64,000 bases of DNA from positions 1,612,001 to 1,676,000 of the forward strand of contig JAOVFP010000023.1 of the NCBI GenBank assembly GCA_025738555.1. Direction: 5' to 3'. Every line of letters begins with the position of its first letter. The first letter of the stretch is position 1. The stretch is from Cyathus striatus (taxonomy: Eukaryota; Basidiomycota; Agaricomycetes; Agaricales; Nidulariaceae). Positions 50,467-62,744 of this stretch are shown piece by piece. Position numbers and translations under genes: made by a program. The notes beneath the pieces were generated by a model. It made no database searches and was not told the origin of the DNA. It worked only from the letters and a program-made list of their open reading frames with translations.

Positions 50467-51669
50467 ATGTTCTATATCATTGGACTTGGGCTCTGCGACG
50501 AGAAAGACATCACTGTCAGAGGCCTGGAGGTATGTCATCTGCCACCCTCCATCTACACCATATGCTCCATCCTGTCCATCTAGCCCGCTGATTCCTCCTT
50601 CAAACCCGAGCTGACTTAGGCCTCATCTAACCCATTCTAGGCAGTCAAATCGTGCTCACGAGTCTACCTCGAAGCCTACACGAGTATCCTTATGATTTCC
50701 AAAGAACGTCTCGTATGCCCTCTTCCCTGCTGTCTCTATCTCTTCACATCGCCAATCGATGACACAAGGAAGCGTTCTACGAAAAGCCCATCATTCTTGC
50801 GGACCGAGATATGGTCGAAACACAGAGCGATGAAATACTTGCCAATGCCGACAAGGACAATGTCGCCCTCCTCGTTGTGGGTGATCCCTTCGGGTTCGTC
50901 GTCCATGTCCCTCATTCATTCTTAACCATGCGTGACTAATTATGAGCTATTTCGGCAGCGCGACAACACACACAGATATAATTCTACGTGCCCGAACTCT
51001 CCGTATACCCACATGCATCATTCACAATGCGTCCATCATGAACGCCATCGGCGCCTGCGGGCTGCAGCTATACAACTTTGGCCAAGCTGTCTCCCTCGTT
51101 TTCTTCACCGACTCCTGGCGACCCGACTCGTTTTACGACAGAATTGCCGAAAACGTCAAACTCGGAATGCACACCCTTGTTCTATTGGATATTAAAGTGA
51201 AAGAACAGAGCGAAGAAAACTTGGCAAGGTGACGACCGGAATTGACGCTGGTTTCTTTGGAAACCGGGAACCCTTGGACTGATAAGAATTTATTTAAATT
51301 AGAGGCCGGAAGATCTACGAGTCCCCACGATACATGTCTATCTCTCTCGCTGTCTCACAGCTCATTGAAGTCGAGTCCAATCGCAAGGAAGGAATTCTCG
51401 ATCCTGATAATACTCTTGCCATTGCACTGTCTCGTGTAGGTGGGTTCGCGAGCAACGTGAATGGCGACGTAGGACAGAAGATTATTGCTGGCACCTTACG
51501 CGAGCTCTCTGAAACTCCCGCGGACGAATTTGGTAGCCCGCTGCATAGCCTGGTTATCGTTGGTAAGAGATTACACCACCTCGAAGTCGAATATGCAGAG
51601 GAGTTCGCTAGAAACCGGGAGCAGTGGAGGAAGGTGGCTGCAGGTGTTTATGGTGTTGCTTTGGATTAG
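50467..51669 (+). CDS. DPH5: Diphthine methyl ester synthase (diphthamide biosynthesis)
   Basis: Five exons (50467-50529, 50641-50712, 50769-50893, 50959-51228, 51303-51669) give 298 residues, the normal eukaryotic Dph5 length. It begins [20 protein letters not shown], followed by [12 protein letters not shown]. The AdoMet-binding part has [18 protein letters not shown], and later come [20 protein letters not shown] and [15 protein letters not shown]. The C-terminal half holds SRVGG and [20 protein letters not shown]. The enzyme uses AdoMet to methylate the modified histidine of eEF2 on the way to diphthamide. All splice phases agree and no conserved segment is missing. Confidence 0.97.
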
Positions 51670-54600
51670 AGTAAGTATCTTGCGTTGTTACTGACAGAGC
51701 TTTTGGATGTCACTGACGACGTACTCAATAGACTTTTACGATCAGTATAGGAATATGTATGATTAGTTTGTGAAGCTTTTCTTAGGATTTCATCTGTATT
51801 TCCCAATCTTCTCGAAAACGAGATCTCAGGTTTTAAAAATCCTGCCACTCAGAACTTGTTCTTTGCTCTCCGTTCGTGGCGGTGAGCTGTGATTTTTACG
51901 GGCAAATTAACATATGAGCGGTCAGCGCGCAAAAACTTTGCTCACTTACCGTTATTGGCAATCCACCCCCTAAGCCAGCTTTTACAAAGACTAACGCAAA
52001 TTTCCAACGACCATTACGAGACAACATGTGAGTTTTGCAGTATTCTACCCTATCATACCAGTACGTCTCTAGTTTCTACTATGTTGCCACCATCTCACTT
52101 TGCATAAAGAGTGCCAGGGTCAGATGCATCACTTGATGTATCGCAAATCATATCAATCTCCTCCGAATCCGTGCATCGCGCATTTGTAAATTATATCATC
52201 GTTGTATGTTCTCCTTGCTATTCTCCGACAAATGGCGACATGTTCTTTCTTCCACTGCAAAGTTCCTACTCTCTCGGAGAATGAGACACTTCTGTGCTAC
52301 ATTATCGCTACCAATAGTATCATGCAACGGATCAAGGATTATTGTAATGGACGAGGTGAGTTCTCTCCGCTGAAGACCGTGTCCGCGAGTTTTATGCGGG
52401 TTTGAAGGATCCGAAATTGGTAACTACCAACGAGACGCCGCATACAGAAATCGGAACGTCAAGTACCGGTGCTAAAGTCTGTCATACTGACAAGCACTAA
52501 GCGGGTCTTACACCCCGTGGCCCAGTTCCAACTCAAGTATAATATTGATGCGTATCGCTATAACTACCCGTGACCAGGCCGTAAATTCGAAACATAATCC
52601 AGCAAGGCATGTGCTTTGAGTACAACAATGTACGCGACGCGAAATCTCACTATCAGAAATGCTCTGTATGCTAAAATCCTTGGTTAATTGACATTTAATG
52701 ATGATTAACGTTGTAGTTGGTACAGACTATGTTTATCTTAAAATCGCTTCAAGCCGCTCGCTGTAGCCTGTTCAGTATTGCATCCTTAACTATCAGCAGG
52801 CTGTCAACGAATGAAAGACATGCCAGGTACGCCCGAGGTATGAGTATTATTATAGAGTGGATGTCCCAGTTGATTGATGCGTATCTCCGCCGCTAGCACT
52901 TACAGATATCATTTATTTCCATCCTGTTACGAAACACGCCTTCTTCTGTGTATATTTCCTCAAATCGATGTTTTATAATTAGAAATCCATCATACCCTTG
53001 ACTAACTATTATTTGCAGTTCTGTAGGCTCTCCCCATGGAACAGCGGATAGTTGATAAGTAACTACTAGTAAAAATATTGTAATACACTTGCGAGCGGAG
53101 ATCTCTATCCGCTGAGGGAACCTGCGTACAGCGCTGGCGATACCAGTGGTTATTGGGCAAGTGAACTGCGAATGTATTTTTGAAGCTCTGAAGAATCGTA
53201 GAACAGGATTTTACACAAGCTTGTCTTCTGTCGGAATGTGACATCCGACACCGACAGTGCCGAGAGTACAGTAAGGTAAAAATAACGAAGACGTTGTCCA
53301 TTAACTCCACAACTTGAGAATGAGGGGTCATCTAAATCTATCATGCAGGACGGAACTTACAACAGGAGATTAATTCTGGAATATGTCAGGTATAATTCCC
53401 AGATTCAAATAATACACGTATGTCTGTGTGTGGCCCACTGTAATGAGTCCTTGGGTATTTCTCTAGTGCATATACTCACGACCGGATCCACTGCATCTGT
53501 AAGCCTCTATTTACCCACTGACACGCACCTTTCATCACTTACGGTGGCTTTATTTATCAATCACACTTGCATTGCCTGATGAGTTTCGAACGTAGATCAT
53601 GCGATGAACTATAAATCGTATCACAAATGGTTAGGATCAGGATCATGAATGCACTGGTCTGACGCTATCCTCCTTCCTGAAATCTGTGTGAGCTGGGATT
53701 TCTAGGATATAGGCCATGTGAGGGTGCGACTTCACGAGAATGGAAATTACCAATAAATCGCATAACCTCATGCCGGGACCGAAAGCCGGAAAACTCATTC
53801 CCTTCCGATATACCCTTCTGATGCAATTGAAGGAGGAGCACCACACGACAGCATACGACGCGAGTGTTTGCTGCTCTGGAAACATTCCAAAAGGCCTTTC
53901 AATCACAAATATATATTTGCTTAGCGAGATTGAACTTTGCACGCAAAGAGCGTCACCGACGCTTCGGTCTGCTCAGCTGCTGGGTTCTTTTGGGATCTAG
54001 CCGAAATGATTACACGGGTTGATTTAAGTTTCACACATACTAAAGTAGTTCTGACGCGCCAATCCTCCTGGATCGGCGTACTCGGTGACAAAATGGTGGT
54101 GATCTCGGGCGCCTAGCATCATACTTTGATCATACTTACCCCTGTTCGCCTTTAAGAAGATGCAACCATTCACAGTGTAAAGAAGTACGCATCGTGATAA
54201 ATATTCAGACTATTAAAACTCACCTGGTGCTGGAGCAACTTTTTAAGTTTAAAGGTCATTAATCATATTACTTATTCAGTAATATTTCGTTTCTATCTGG
54301 TGAATATTGAATCGGACAATTGAGAGGAACGAGAAGGAAGCCTTCAGGAACACAGAAAGAATAATTCAAACTTTCAAAGGAGTAATACACGTGTCGACTG
54401 GATGACTACGGCATGAGTGATATTGTACATCGTGCAAGATGGCTTCTGAACCTAGACCTGAACAGAAAGAATCTTGGATTTCGAAGATAATTCAAAATTA
54501 GTTACAAAGCTGAACCCCAGAATTAATCCAACAACAAGCAAAATTACTTATAGTCTATTTACAGGGGTCACGAAAACGCCTGAAGGCATGCATCACTGAT

Positions 54601-55265
54601 ACCCGCAAAATTACCTGAGAATGCATAGGCGATCCGCGGAAATTTGAACTCCAAGAGTAGACCTTCCGGTTCCCATAATGATTAATGTAAGTAAAGTTCA
54701 GAAGAGGACCTCGGGCTAGTAAGATATTTAAACCGGAAAATTTTATCAAGAAACTGAACGGCGACTATAAATTTTCGAATTATACTTGATTACTTCGAAG
54801 TTCGGACATCATCGCCGTTGAGGCGGCCGCGACGATTAGTAAAATAGCTTTTACCCCAATGCTTACAATACCTTACGACCTTACGAAAGATCCATATTTT
54901 TTCAGCATTTTCTTCAAATTGTTTTGCGAATGGGCGTTACCGTCAAAAGGCAGACAACATGTCCAGCCAAAGGGTTCATCATTCATCAGCTTACATCGGT
55001 TCTACGAGGGCCATAACTTAATATTGATGATACAATACTAGTGGAACACCAGTGGGTGCAACGAATATAAGTATTCAATTTCAAACTTACTAAAGATAAG
55101 ATTCCGTGGTCGGTTGGCTTCTGCAATTTTAACGTAACATATGGTATTCTTCATACCTATTAGGGTTCGTCCAAAGGAGGGAAGCATAGCCAATCATTCT
55201 GTTCCATGAACACCTTCAATTCAGTGATGCAAATTCCACATACTCTCTAAAGAAATTGGTGATAG
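51670..55265. other. Gene-poor region
   Basis: About 3.6 kb. Open frames stay under 110 codons and lie on both strands over the same DNA, for example 53643-53942 (minus) and 53740-54000 (plus). Nothing recognisable was found. Confidence 0.45.
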
Positions 55266-56273
55266 CTAAGTCCCACACTGGGTTAAAAAAGAGCAACTGA
55301 TTTCCATGTTTCGTAAAGGGCATCCTGCAAGATGACGTCCAGTAACGAGACGTTCGACTACCGCCAGATCCAAGTCTTCTGCCCTCAAGCTTAATAATTT
55401 CAGTTTAGGAAGCCTATTAACAGGATAAATCGCTGAAGAGAACAGTGACTCAATCAAAAAATTGGCCGAAAGAAGACCTACGAAAGTAACATGCTCAACA
55501 TGCTCAAGGGGTTTGACAAGCTAGGGTTGGGATTGAATTTGAATCTCCTTGGCATATCAAGTTCAAAGTACCAACGCGAGAAATGTGCGGTATCGCTACG
55601 TTCCATACGAACAGTAAATCCACTTCGGACTTTCCTTCTTTCCTTTGATTGTGCATAATGTGAGATGGATAGTGTGTCTGGCAGAGAGATTTAGAACTGT
55701 TGGTAGTCCTCTAAGTGTCGCATGGTTAGAAATATTGATCTTTACATTTGTCCATAGCTCAGGTGAACCAGGTACTATGTTTCTGAACCTTGTAGAGACT
55801 TGGGAAATAAGGACTTGAATTGGAGGAACGCGCTCATTGGCTGACAGTACATTGCCAACGAATGAATACCATATCGGCCCAGAAGGATAAGGAGGAGCCT
55901 GGCATAGTAGAAAAATGTAACGAATAAGTTCGACCGGTAACGAGTAAAAGGGAGAGAAATAAATTGTTGTTCACTCTCCCTGAAATGTTCCTTAACTTGG
56001 AAGAATTCTTGTCGGGCAAAGGTTATATCTTCCTCAATCTCTTGGACGCGCGCTTGAAGTCGGCTAAAATGAAATTGAGAGGAAATATCTGTCGATATTA
56101 ACGCGTTCTAGATGGAGAAGAGAGGCACGATGCTCGATCCCTTGTGCATGCCTTTCAAATCCGTGTAGTTTTCGGTATATACTATAAAGTGCATTGTTCG
56201 TAGCTTTATGTTGAGCTAAAATTTGTACATTGAGGACGATGTAAACCTGGAACTGGTGTAGTAGTGCAAGCAT
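55266..56273 (-). pseudogene. F-box protein pseudogene with N-terminal coiled coil
   Basis: Reading the minus strand from 56273, a helical N-terminus (ALYSIYRKLHGFERHAQGI) is followed by an intron ending TCATTTTAG near 56065. A coiled coil comes next, SRLQARVQEIEEDITFARQE. The frame then shifts near 55940 into a clear F-box: LPVELIRYIFLLCQAPPYPS and VSTRFRNIVPGSPELWTNVK. It shifts again near 55515 into the end of a leucine-rich domain, RLPKLKLLSLRAEDLDLAVV and GRHLAGCPLRNMEI, with a stop at 55266. The order coiled coil, F-box, LRR matches a common large Agaricomycete F-box family. At least two frame changes have no splice explanation, so it is probably dead. A start codon was not fixed. Confidence 0.75.
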
Positions 56274-57542
56274 GCGTATTCACTGAAGTACCTTTACTTC
56301 CAGAAAATCGAATCAAGAGTATAATGCCGGAAAGGAAGACTGAAAGTGGAGCTGGGTTACTGAAGTTGTAAGAAGAGGATTCCAGGACACTTTCGACTGG
56401 TTGCTCGTGATTCAAACAAGGCCTTTGGTTCTGTTCGGACCGTGAGCTTTTGTTATTTATTCCACACCGTTTTGGCTACCTAGAGTTTGCGCTAGATTTA
56501 CTGAACCTTTGTGCTGTAATACGTGACAATAATGGTTGTGATATAGTCCGAGTCGAAGGTCTAGCAGGTGCGTGCCAGCTTCATGTCAAAATGAAGACAG
56601 GAACCGGCTACAACTTGAAGCCCCCGATACTGCCCCTTGACATTTGCTTGAAATTATACACAGAACCTGGAGAATTACGTATATGTAAAGGAGTAGAGTC
56701 TAAGGAGAGGAGCGAACAGATGAGGGTGCACAATAAGAGAGGGCTCGGTTGTCGCGGCAGGGTTGTTGGCAAGTTGTGGCTGCGAACCACACCAAGAAAT
56801 TACGTACTTCGTGTACTTTAAGCGGAGCTTTAGAATTAAATGATGCGATCACGGCAAGCCGGGTAGAGCACTTACAGCTGTACACGAGCTGTACATGCAG
56901 CGACTGCTACATTAAACGGAATGGAATGGAACTATTAGCGGATATCCGATACAAGGATGATAATGACAACAGAGGGGGCCCGCGGGAGGATAATCTTGTT
57001 GCAGGCTTGCACCGTAAGTAATAGGGACTCCGGTTACCAATATGCTATCCACTATTATCCCCAAATTATCCCTGTGGGTTGTCATTGCTTGCTCAAACTC
57101 TAAACGTCAGAAACCTGCAAATTCTTTAAATTGTTTTGGAGCACGACGCCGCTTCAAGTTAATATTATCACCTTCGGAATTATCAAATTACACCGATACA
57201 CCGTCATGGTACCTTTCAGGTGTCCCGGACCTACACAAATTGTCGGAGAAACTGGCTGTTTAAATGTACTGAGCCTTAGCACTTGATCTACATACACATG
57301 TCTTCAAGTGGCTTTTCGGAGGCTGTAACTGTATGTCTGTCAACCTGGCTGTGGTCTATCATAGATTACATCCATTTAGTATTCAACTGATATGTGGCAC
57401 GAGGTACTAGTTTCTTGACAAGCTGTTCAAGATGAATACTTATCTGCATATCGCCAAAGCTTAAAATAGAACACTCGAATTTGAATAAAAACGTTTACGC
57501 TTCACTAGGAAAAGGCAAATCAATTATCGTATAATTCGAAAG
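56274..57542. other. Flank between F-box pseudogene and secreted-protein cluster
   Basis: A 123-codon plus-strand frame at 56450-56821 has no recognised domain, and frames of 60 codons oppose it. No gene is claimed. Its last part is the promoter of the first secreted-protein gene. Confidence 0.4.
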
Positions 57543-57592
57543 GTAAGGACTCTCCTGTGTATTGCTGTGTAAACTGTTCTGATAAAACGTAG
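57543..57592 (+). other. Predicted 5' UTR intron of the first secreted-protein gene
   Basis: GTAAGG at 57543 to ACGTAG at 57592, 50 nt, ends 11 nt before the ATG at 57604. The same arrangement occurs in the three other family members. Confidence 0.6.
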
Positions 57593-57603
57593 CCACCCGC
57601 GCC

Positions 57604-57795
57604 ATGCGTCCACGTTTTGCGCTTTACCTCATTGGTCTCTCGATGGTTCAAGCCATAAACGCCAGCGCGATCATAAGCCCACCTGCAACAACAGTGACCT
57701 GTGACAATTTGTGTTTGGAATACCCACCGCCTTGTCCTTTCCCATGGACCATCGAAGGCACGCTAGGATGTTATACATGTTGCAGGGCGCTGTAA
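57604..57795 (+). CDS. Small secreted six-cysteine protein 1 (divergent member)
   Basis: Single coding exon, 63 residues. A signal peptide of about 20 residues (MRPRFALYLIGLSMVQAINA) precedes a short mature chain with six cysteines spaced C-x3-C-x6-C-x11-C-x2-C-C: CDNLC, PPPC, then GCYTCC. The protein ends four residues after the cysteine doublet (CCRAL), without the Thr-rich tail of its paralogs. The middle reads PWTIEGTLG where the others have VLSGGPG. It is the most diverged of four tandem copies on the same strand. Function is unknown. The secreted, Cys-rich form would fit an effector-like or cell-wall role, which is inference. The 5' UTR intron supports it being a real gene. Confidence 0.78.
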   Translation: MRPRFALYLIGLSMVQAINASAIISPPATTVTCDNLCLEYPPPCPFPWTIEGTLGCYTCCRAL

Positions 57796-59303
57796 ATATG
57801 GTCCATGCGACAACCAAATGGGATTCCGGCTGCTTGATATACCGTAACGGAGATATCTCCTGATATCTCAGGGAGGCGTATACAATCATACTAACTTCAA
57901 ATGAATGTATTATGGATATGGTTAACCATGTTCACTTACCTTTTTTCGCCATCGTCGGTACCTAACAGTTGCGCAAGACAGTTAATTCATAACAATGCTA
58001 CTAGTAGGTCCTCATAAATCGACTACTACTGTCGAGTGACTCGCGTAGTTGTAAATTGATACAAGATAAGTAGTACTAGTTTGATTTCCCAGACACAGAT
58101 GCTTTAGTAGATGATTATCGTATGGAGCACAGTGGGTGCCTTTCCACAACGTCTGGAATGGCTTCCAGAATCAGATCTCATTTCAGACATGATATGCCGA
58201 GATGCCGCTACCAAGGTACGCGAGTAAGCGAAGATTTCACACTCAGCTAGAAGAAATCACCCACTTTCAAACCTTCGTCTAGATGAGGCCCTTTTACCCC
58301 CCCTCCAGTATCAGACAGGCCTTTCAGAGCCTTTCAGACTCATTTTCACAGTCCGCGACGCCTTCGCCTATGTTGACCCTGATATATAGCGCATACCTTC
58401 GCTATAGACAGCCGCCCTCAACTGCTTCAAGTCTCAAAATCTCAAGCTTTCATGCTCATGGATTGACTGTTGGCAGCCGAGGGTATATGGTTAATAAAGT
58501 ATCTTTCTTTTTTATTCACACTAATTTCCCATGACTTAATAGGGATTAGATGCATGTTTCGTTGTGTATTTATGTCATAGTTGCCAATTGTATGAGTTGA
58601 TCATCCTGTTGCATGTATTGCTCTTCTTCATAAAGGATGGATAGTAGGATCTCGGCTTCGTCTATTCTAAGAGAGTGCAAGCAATGAGAGGCAGTAAGAG
58701 AGAGTGAAATCCTAATAATTATTGAAGAACTTTATCTAATCGACTAGCTAAGAACATGTTGCCGCTAATCAAACATATCAGGAATGCGATTGCATTCTAA
58801 ACGCGTTATGGTTTTTCAGACTGTGATTTCAAACTTCAGACTTCGGGACTTTCCGCCAGGAACAGGTCTACAACAACATCTGAAATTTCAGATCGTTGTG
58901 GAAAGTCACCCAGTTAGACGAGAAACCCGAATAAAATAATGGAGAAGAATAAATTCTATTGATTGTTTGCAGTCTAAATTTAAAATATTTGGACAAGAAA
59001 TCGGTTAGCTCGCTGCAGCCGGTGCCTTTCAACAAATGCCGTTGGAGCTTTAATTATTTATCGACCACCGCGTCGTCATCTCTTCAGGAACATGTGTTTC
59101 AGTAGTTGGTCTTTTACCCGACACATGCCTTTAGGGTAAAGCCAGCATGTCCCTGAAACTATGAGCCTCATGCTGCATGGTCATGAATTACTAGGATCAT
59201 GGCAATATCGATATTCAAAGCTGTATTTTTAGCGCATAGTTAAAAGTATAAATATTGTGAAGAAAATACCCTCAATAACACTCCTCCTTTCCTCAGCTTT
59301 CTC
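57796..59303. other. Spacer between secreted-protein genes 1 and 2
   Basis: About 1.5 kb. An 83-codon frame at 58283-58534 resembles no family member. A TATA-like TATAAAT lies at about 59247, 57 nt before the UTR intron of gene 2. Confidence 0.5.
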
Positions 59304-59353
59304 GTAAGTATTCACCCTCTTTCTACATATGAAATTGTTAATGCTTTGTATAG
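59304..59353 (+). other. Predicted 5' UTR intron of secreted-protein gene 2
   Basis: GTAAGTATT at 59304 to TGTATAG at 59353, 50 nt, ending 27 nt before the ATG at 59381. Confidence 0.65.
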
Positions 59354-59380
59354 GATTCAGACGCACTCACCCAGTTAACA

Positions 59381-59590
59381 ATGAAGTTTTCGACTGTGTT
59401 CGTCGTCGCCGCTGCCTTCGTTGCCACGAACGCGACTATTCTTCCCCGACAAACCATTTTAGGTTGTCCCGACACCTGCCTCGTCGAGCAGCCCACCTGT
59501 GTTCCAGGGGCAACATTCTTATCCGGAGGTCCGGGATGCTGGAAATGTTGTTTGAAAGTCCCCATCCCCGTGACTACCACTGCTGCTTAG
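59381..59590 (+). CDS. Small secreted six-cysteine protein 2
   Basis: Single exon, 69 residues. The signal peptide MKFSTVFVVAAAFVATNA is followed by TILPRQ and a mature core with six cysteines, C-x3-C-x6-C-x12-C-x2-C-C. The core reads CPDTC, EQPTC and LSGGPGCWKCC, and ends in a short Thr-rich tail (VPIPVTTTAA). It is closest to gene 3 (60673), with nearly identical signal peptide and propeptide start. I do not recognise the family. It is too short and has two cysteines too few for a hydrophobin. Expression probably starts from the TATA-like box at 59247 with a spliced leader. Confidence 0.85.
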   Translation: MKFSTVFVVAAAFVATNATILPRQTILGCPDTCLVEQPTCVPGATFLSGGPGCWKCCLKVPIPVTTTAA

Positions 59591-60593
59591 CGATGATGCT
59601 GTAGAGACGGATTATATCTAGTCAGAATTGCTCTTCAGACGCGGTTGTCAATTAATGATGATATAGCACAATTACAATTTTATGTGCATCTGTTCGTGAT
59701 AATGAAATTTCAAAGTGTAAGTATACTTGATTGAGTTTACAGGTATGGCCTATGTAAGTAATAAGCAGTAAGTTCTGGCTGAAGAAATGCATGTTCTGGA
59801 ATTGATGAGGATCTTATTGCTCATATTACAAATCTCAAAATCAAAATTATTTTGATTTTAGGGTCCTCGGAAGATGGAGGTTTACGATTATGACATGTCA
59901 ATCAACGCCGTCATATTTATGTCAGGATGCCTATCAACTTGTACACATCTGTACATCGTTTCATGGTAATGGTGGGATTGGTACTATTCGCCGTGGATCA
60001 TATTGTAAGCCTATTTTTGTAATCGAAGGAATGAAGTTGGATTAACGCGCCTCAAAGCATTTCTAGACAATTTCTAGAGCATAGATGCGTACAGACAACC
60101 CTTGCGCTCTGGCTTCGTGGCTTGTTCGCAGCTTGTTCGTAGCTTGATTGAGCTCAACTGAACATCGATGGGAGAATTGTTAAGTATCTTAGTAAATTCC
60201 GGGATGATGGCTTTGTGCATATGTTTTTGCTATTCGATGATCATTTACGCCGGGGCCCGGCACCTACTAACGTTCAATCTATGGTACGTCCGATATTGTA
60301 GGTTCTGGACATATACAGTCGGAGAAACAGGTTATTTTTAAACCAGTTCTGGCGACACCCCACTCACGAGCAGCGTCAGGTACCTAAGTATGATCATTTA
60401 ACTGATTTATATCACGCATGTACCTCAACATTTATTCTACCGGGGCAATGTCAGCGTTCTGAAACGGTATCTCTCCATTCTGCATCGGAACGACCAACAC
60501 TGCTGCTCCTAGTAGTATATTTAGCACACATTATCCGTTTAAATAACGGAAAGTCAGTTTTTGTGGCCTTAGCTTTTTGGCCTTCGAATTCCT
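59591..60593. other. Spacer between secreted-protein genes 2 and 3
   Basis: About 1 kb without a supported gene. No additional family copy was seen on either strand. Confidence 0.5.
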
Positions 60594-60649
60594 GTAAGTA
60601 AGAACCTACCTTTCAGTGCCATTAATTATACTTACTGACTTTCAATTAG
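60594..60649 (+). other. Predicted 5' UTR intron of secreted-protein gene 3
   Basis: GTAAGTAAG at 60594 to CAATTAG at 60649, 56 nt, ending 23 nt before the ATG at 60673. Confidence 0.65.
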
Positions 60650-60672
60650 GAACTCATATCCAGCTAGTGACA

Positions 60673-60900
60673 ATGAAATTCTCAACCGTGTTCGTCATTG
60701 CCGCAGCTTTCGTCTCCGCGCAGGCAACGATTCTCCCTAGACAAATTAACACTTGCCCGGATACCTGTCAGGTAGAGAAGCCTACTTGCTTGAAAGGCGT
60801 ACAAGTGCTGTCCGGAGGTCCAGGTTGCTGGAAGTGCTGCATTCGACTGACTATTCCCGTGACCACCACTACTTCGGAATATTCAGTCCAGACAGATTAA
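60673..60900 (+). CDS. Small secreted six-cysteine protein 3
   Basis: Single exon, 75 residues. The open frame extends upstream to 60616, but that part lies mostly inside the predicted 5' UTR intron, so the ATG at 60673 (MKFSTVFVIAAAFVSAQA) was chosen to match gene 2. The mature protein starts near TILPRQ. The cysteine core is CPDTC, EKPTC and LSGGPGCWKCC with the family spacing x3, x6, x12, x2, x0. The tail (TIPVTTTTSEYSVQTD) is rich in Thr and Ser and may be O-glycosylated. It is a recent duplicate of gene 2 judging from the shared signal peptide and core. Confidence 0.85.
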   Translation: MKFSTVFVIAAAFVSAQATILPRQINTCPDTCQVEKPTCLKGVQVLSGGPGCWKCCIRLTIPVTTTTSEYSVQTD

Positions 60901-62692
60901 TTTGTTAGTCATCGCAATGTGATGTTGGCAGTGTCGAAGCTCCGTGCTTCGAAGTAACACTTCTGCAGTATTTACACATAGTATAATCGAAGCAAATTCC
61001 GGAAGGTTCCTAAGTTAGAAAGATTAGATATCAGTGAAGACGCCGACAATGACGGTCACAACATCCGTGGGTATTTGAGGTCGAGACACGAGGATGTTAA
61101 AAAGTTAAGTCACTAAAAATTGGGAGCGTAAGCCCCGGATTGCTAAACATCTGAGCGTCGTTCTTAAGTAGGGGAAATGATGAGTATATACCAGAAGAAA
61201 AACAAAAACTTCGGTTCCGAGCAGGAACCGACGTTTCAGCTTTATCAAGCCGCTGATTTCACGGAGAGGCCGTCGACCACCCCGGCAATAAGACCGAAGA
61301 TGGACAACCCTGCCGATTAGTAATACTTTCTGTTGAGCGCCATTCCGCCATAGAGCCGCGCCTAATATGTACATATCTAAGTTAGACAAACGTGCTTACA
61401 GTAGATTATTACAAAGTATACTTTTGCAATAGGCAATTAATTATATATGATTTGATTTAAAAGAAATACTTATTGTGTATCAGCATAAGTATGTGTTTGG
61501 ATAGAGTAGTAAATACAAGTTACTTATGTCCGGCGGTACATTTAAAGTAAGGTAATTATTTCTGGGAATGGAGACAAAATCATGAGACGCAGCAATTCCG
61601 AACGTATTTTATGGCTCCGCGTTATGGATAATGTCAGGCCATTATGAATCCGCCATTACAGTGCAAAGCAATAATACCAGTATCGAAAACCAATTAGCAT
61701 AACTATAAAGTAGCCATACTGAGCGAATTAGTTGTACAAAAAACATTGATGTGGCTTCCGTTGCAGATATTATGTCAGGTTCAAATTTAAGAGATCGTCA
61801 ATCAAGTCAATATAAGGGTAATGCAATTTTACATAGTCTACTCGTACTTACTTCGAAAAATTTGAACTTTATTTGGTGGTTTATCTGCATAAATAGAAAT
61901 ATTTACCAGCCAGTAGAAGCATACATAAATCTAGTAAAATATTAGTGGCTTTCTATCACTCTTTTGAAATTGGTACAGCTTATAATATGCCGATCAGATA
62001 AAATTAAAATATAACTACTGTAATAACTTAGCAGCCTAAGTATACAGCACTTTTCTCGTGTATGTCGCAATCTAAATAGAGCGATGTAGATAGTATATTT
62101 TATACACGCTTATTTACTTCAAAACACAACTACAGCGACCACAGAAATAAAACACTTCACAATATCCACTCTTAATAACACTTGGATGTTGAGTGGATCG
62201 GCGTTACACTTTAGATTAATCATACTACTAATAGTACTGTACATATATATAGTTTATTTTGTAAGTCCTCACACATTAGCAGATGCATACATACTTTTGA
62301 CATACTTGTCCAAAATCGCCTATAATTACGGGAACTTACAAACTTACAAACTGTAAGGCGGGCATGGGCCGCGTTGCAACTTGCGCGACCAATGCGCGAC
62401 ATTCGCTAGGCGCGTCATGCCCTCCGGTGTCGATTACTTAATACCGAGACACAGACGTAAACTGACGGGGTGCCCGCTATCTGACCGTTATCTACCTAAC
62501 TACTATTCGGAAGCGAAGTTTTTGTTTTTCTTCTGGTCATGGCCCGGGAAATGATGAAAGACGTCGGTACCATGAAGTTCGGAATAATGCTAACCTTTTA
62601 TATATTTAGCACGCGCTCTAAACCAATTCCAGAGTATAAATACCCGAAACAGCCCGAACTTCATTCAAGTTCATTGCTTTGCCCATCAAAAA
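60901..62692. other. Spacer between secreted-protein genes 3 and 4
   Basis: About 1.8 kb, partly very AT-rich (61440-62330). A short hairpin CGGTTCC/GGAACCG lies near 61213. No family copy or other gene was found. A TATA box (TATAAATA) at about 62635 belongs to gene 4. Confidence 0.5.
62635..62642 (+). promoter_or_regulatory. TATA box of secreted-protein gene 4
   Basis: TATAAATA lies 58 nt upstream of the predicted UTR intron and about 110 nt before the ATG at 62745. A transcription start 30 nt downstream would leave a short first exon. Confidence 0.5.
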
Positions 62693-62740
62693 GTAAGCCC
62701 TGTTTCCTTACTTCTGCGTGCCTGCTAAAAGAATATTTAG
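62693..62740 (+). other. Predicted 5' UTR intron of secreted-protein gene 4
   Basis: GTAAGCC at 62693 to ATATTTAG at 62740, 48 nt, ending four nt before the ATG at 62745. Confidence 0.65.
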
Positions 62741-62744
62741 CACA

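Noticed and set aside
56450..57021. Plus-strand ORFs of 123 and 90 codons
   Set aside because: They overlap in different frames, have no recognised domain and are opposed by minus-strand frames of similar quality.
61105..61389. 94-codon minus ORF near the secreted cluster
   Set aside because: No signal peptide, no cysteine pattern and no family match. It includes a hairpin-forming segment that makes coding less likely.
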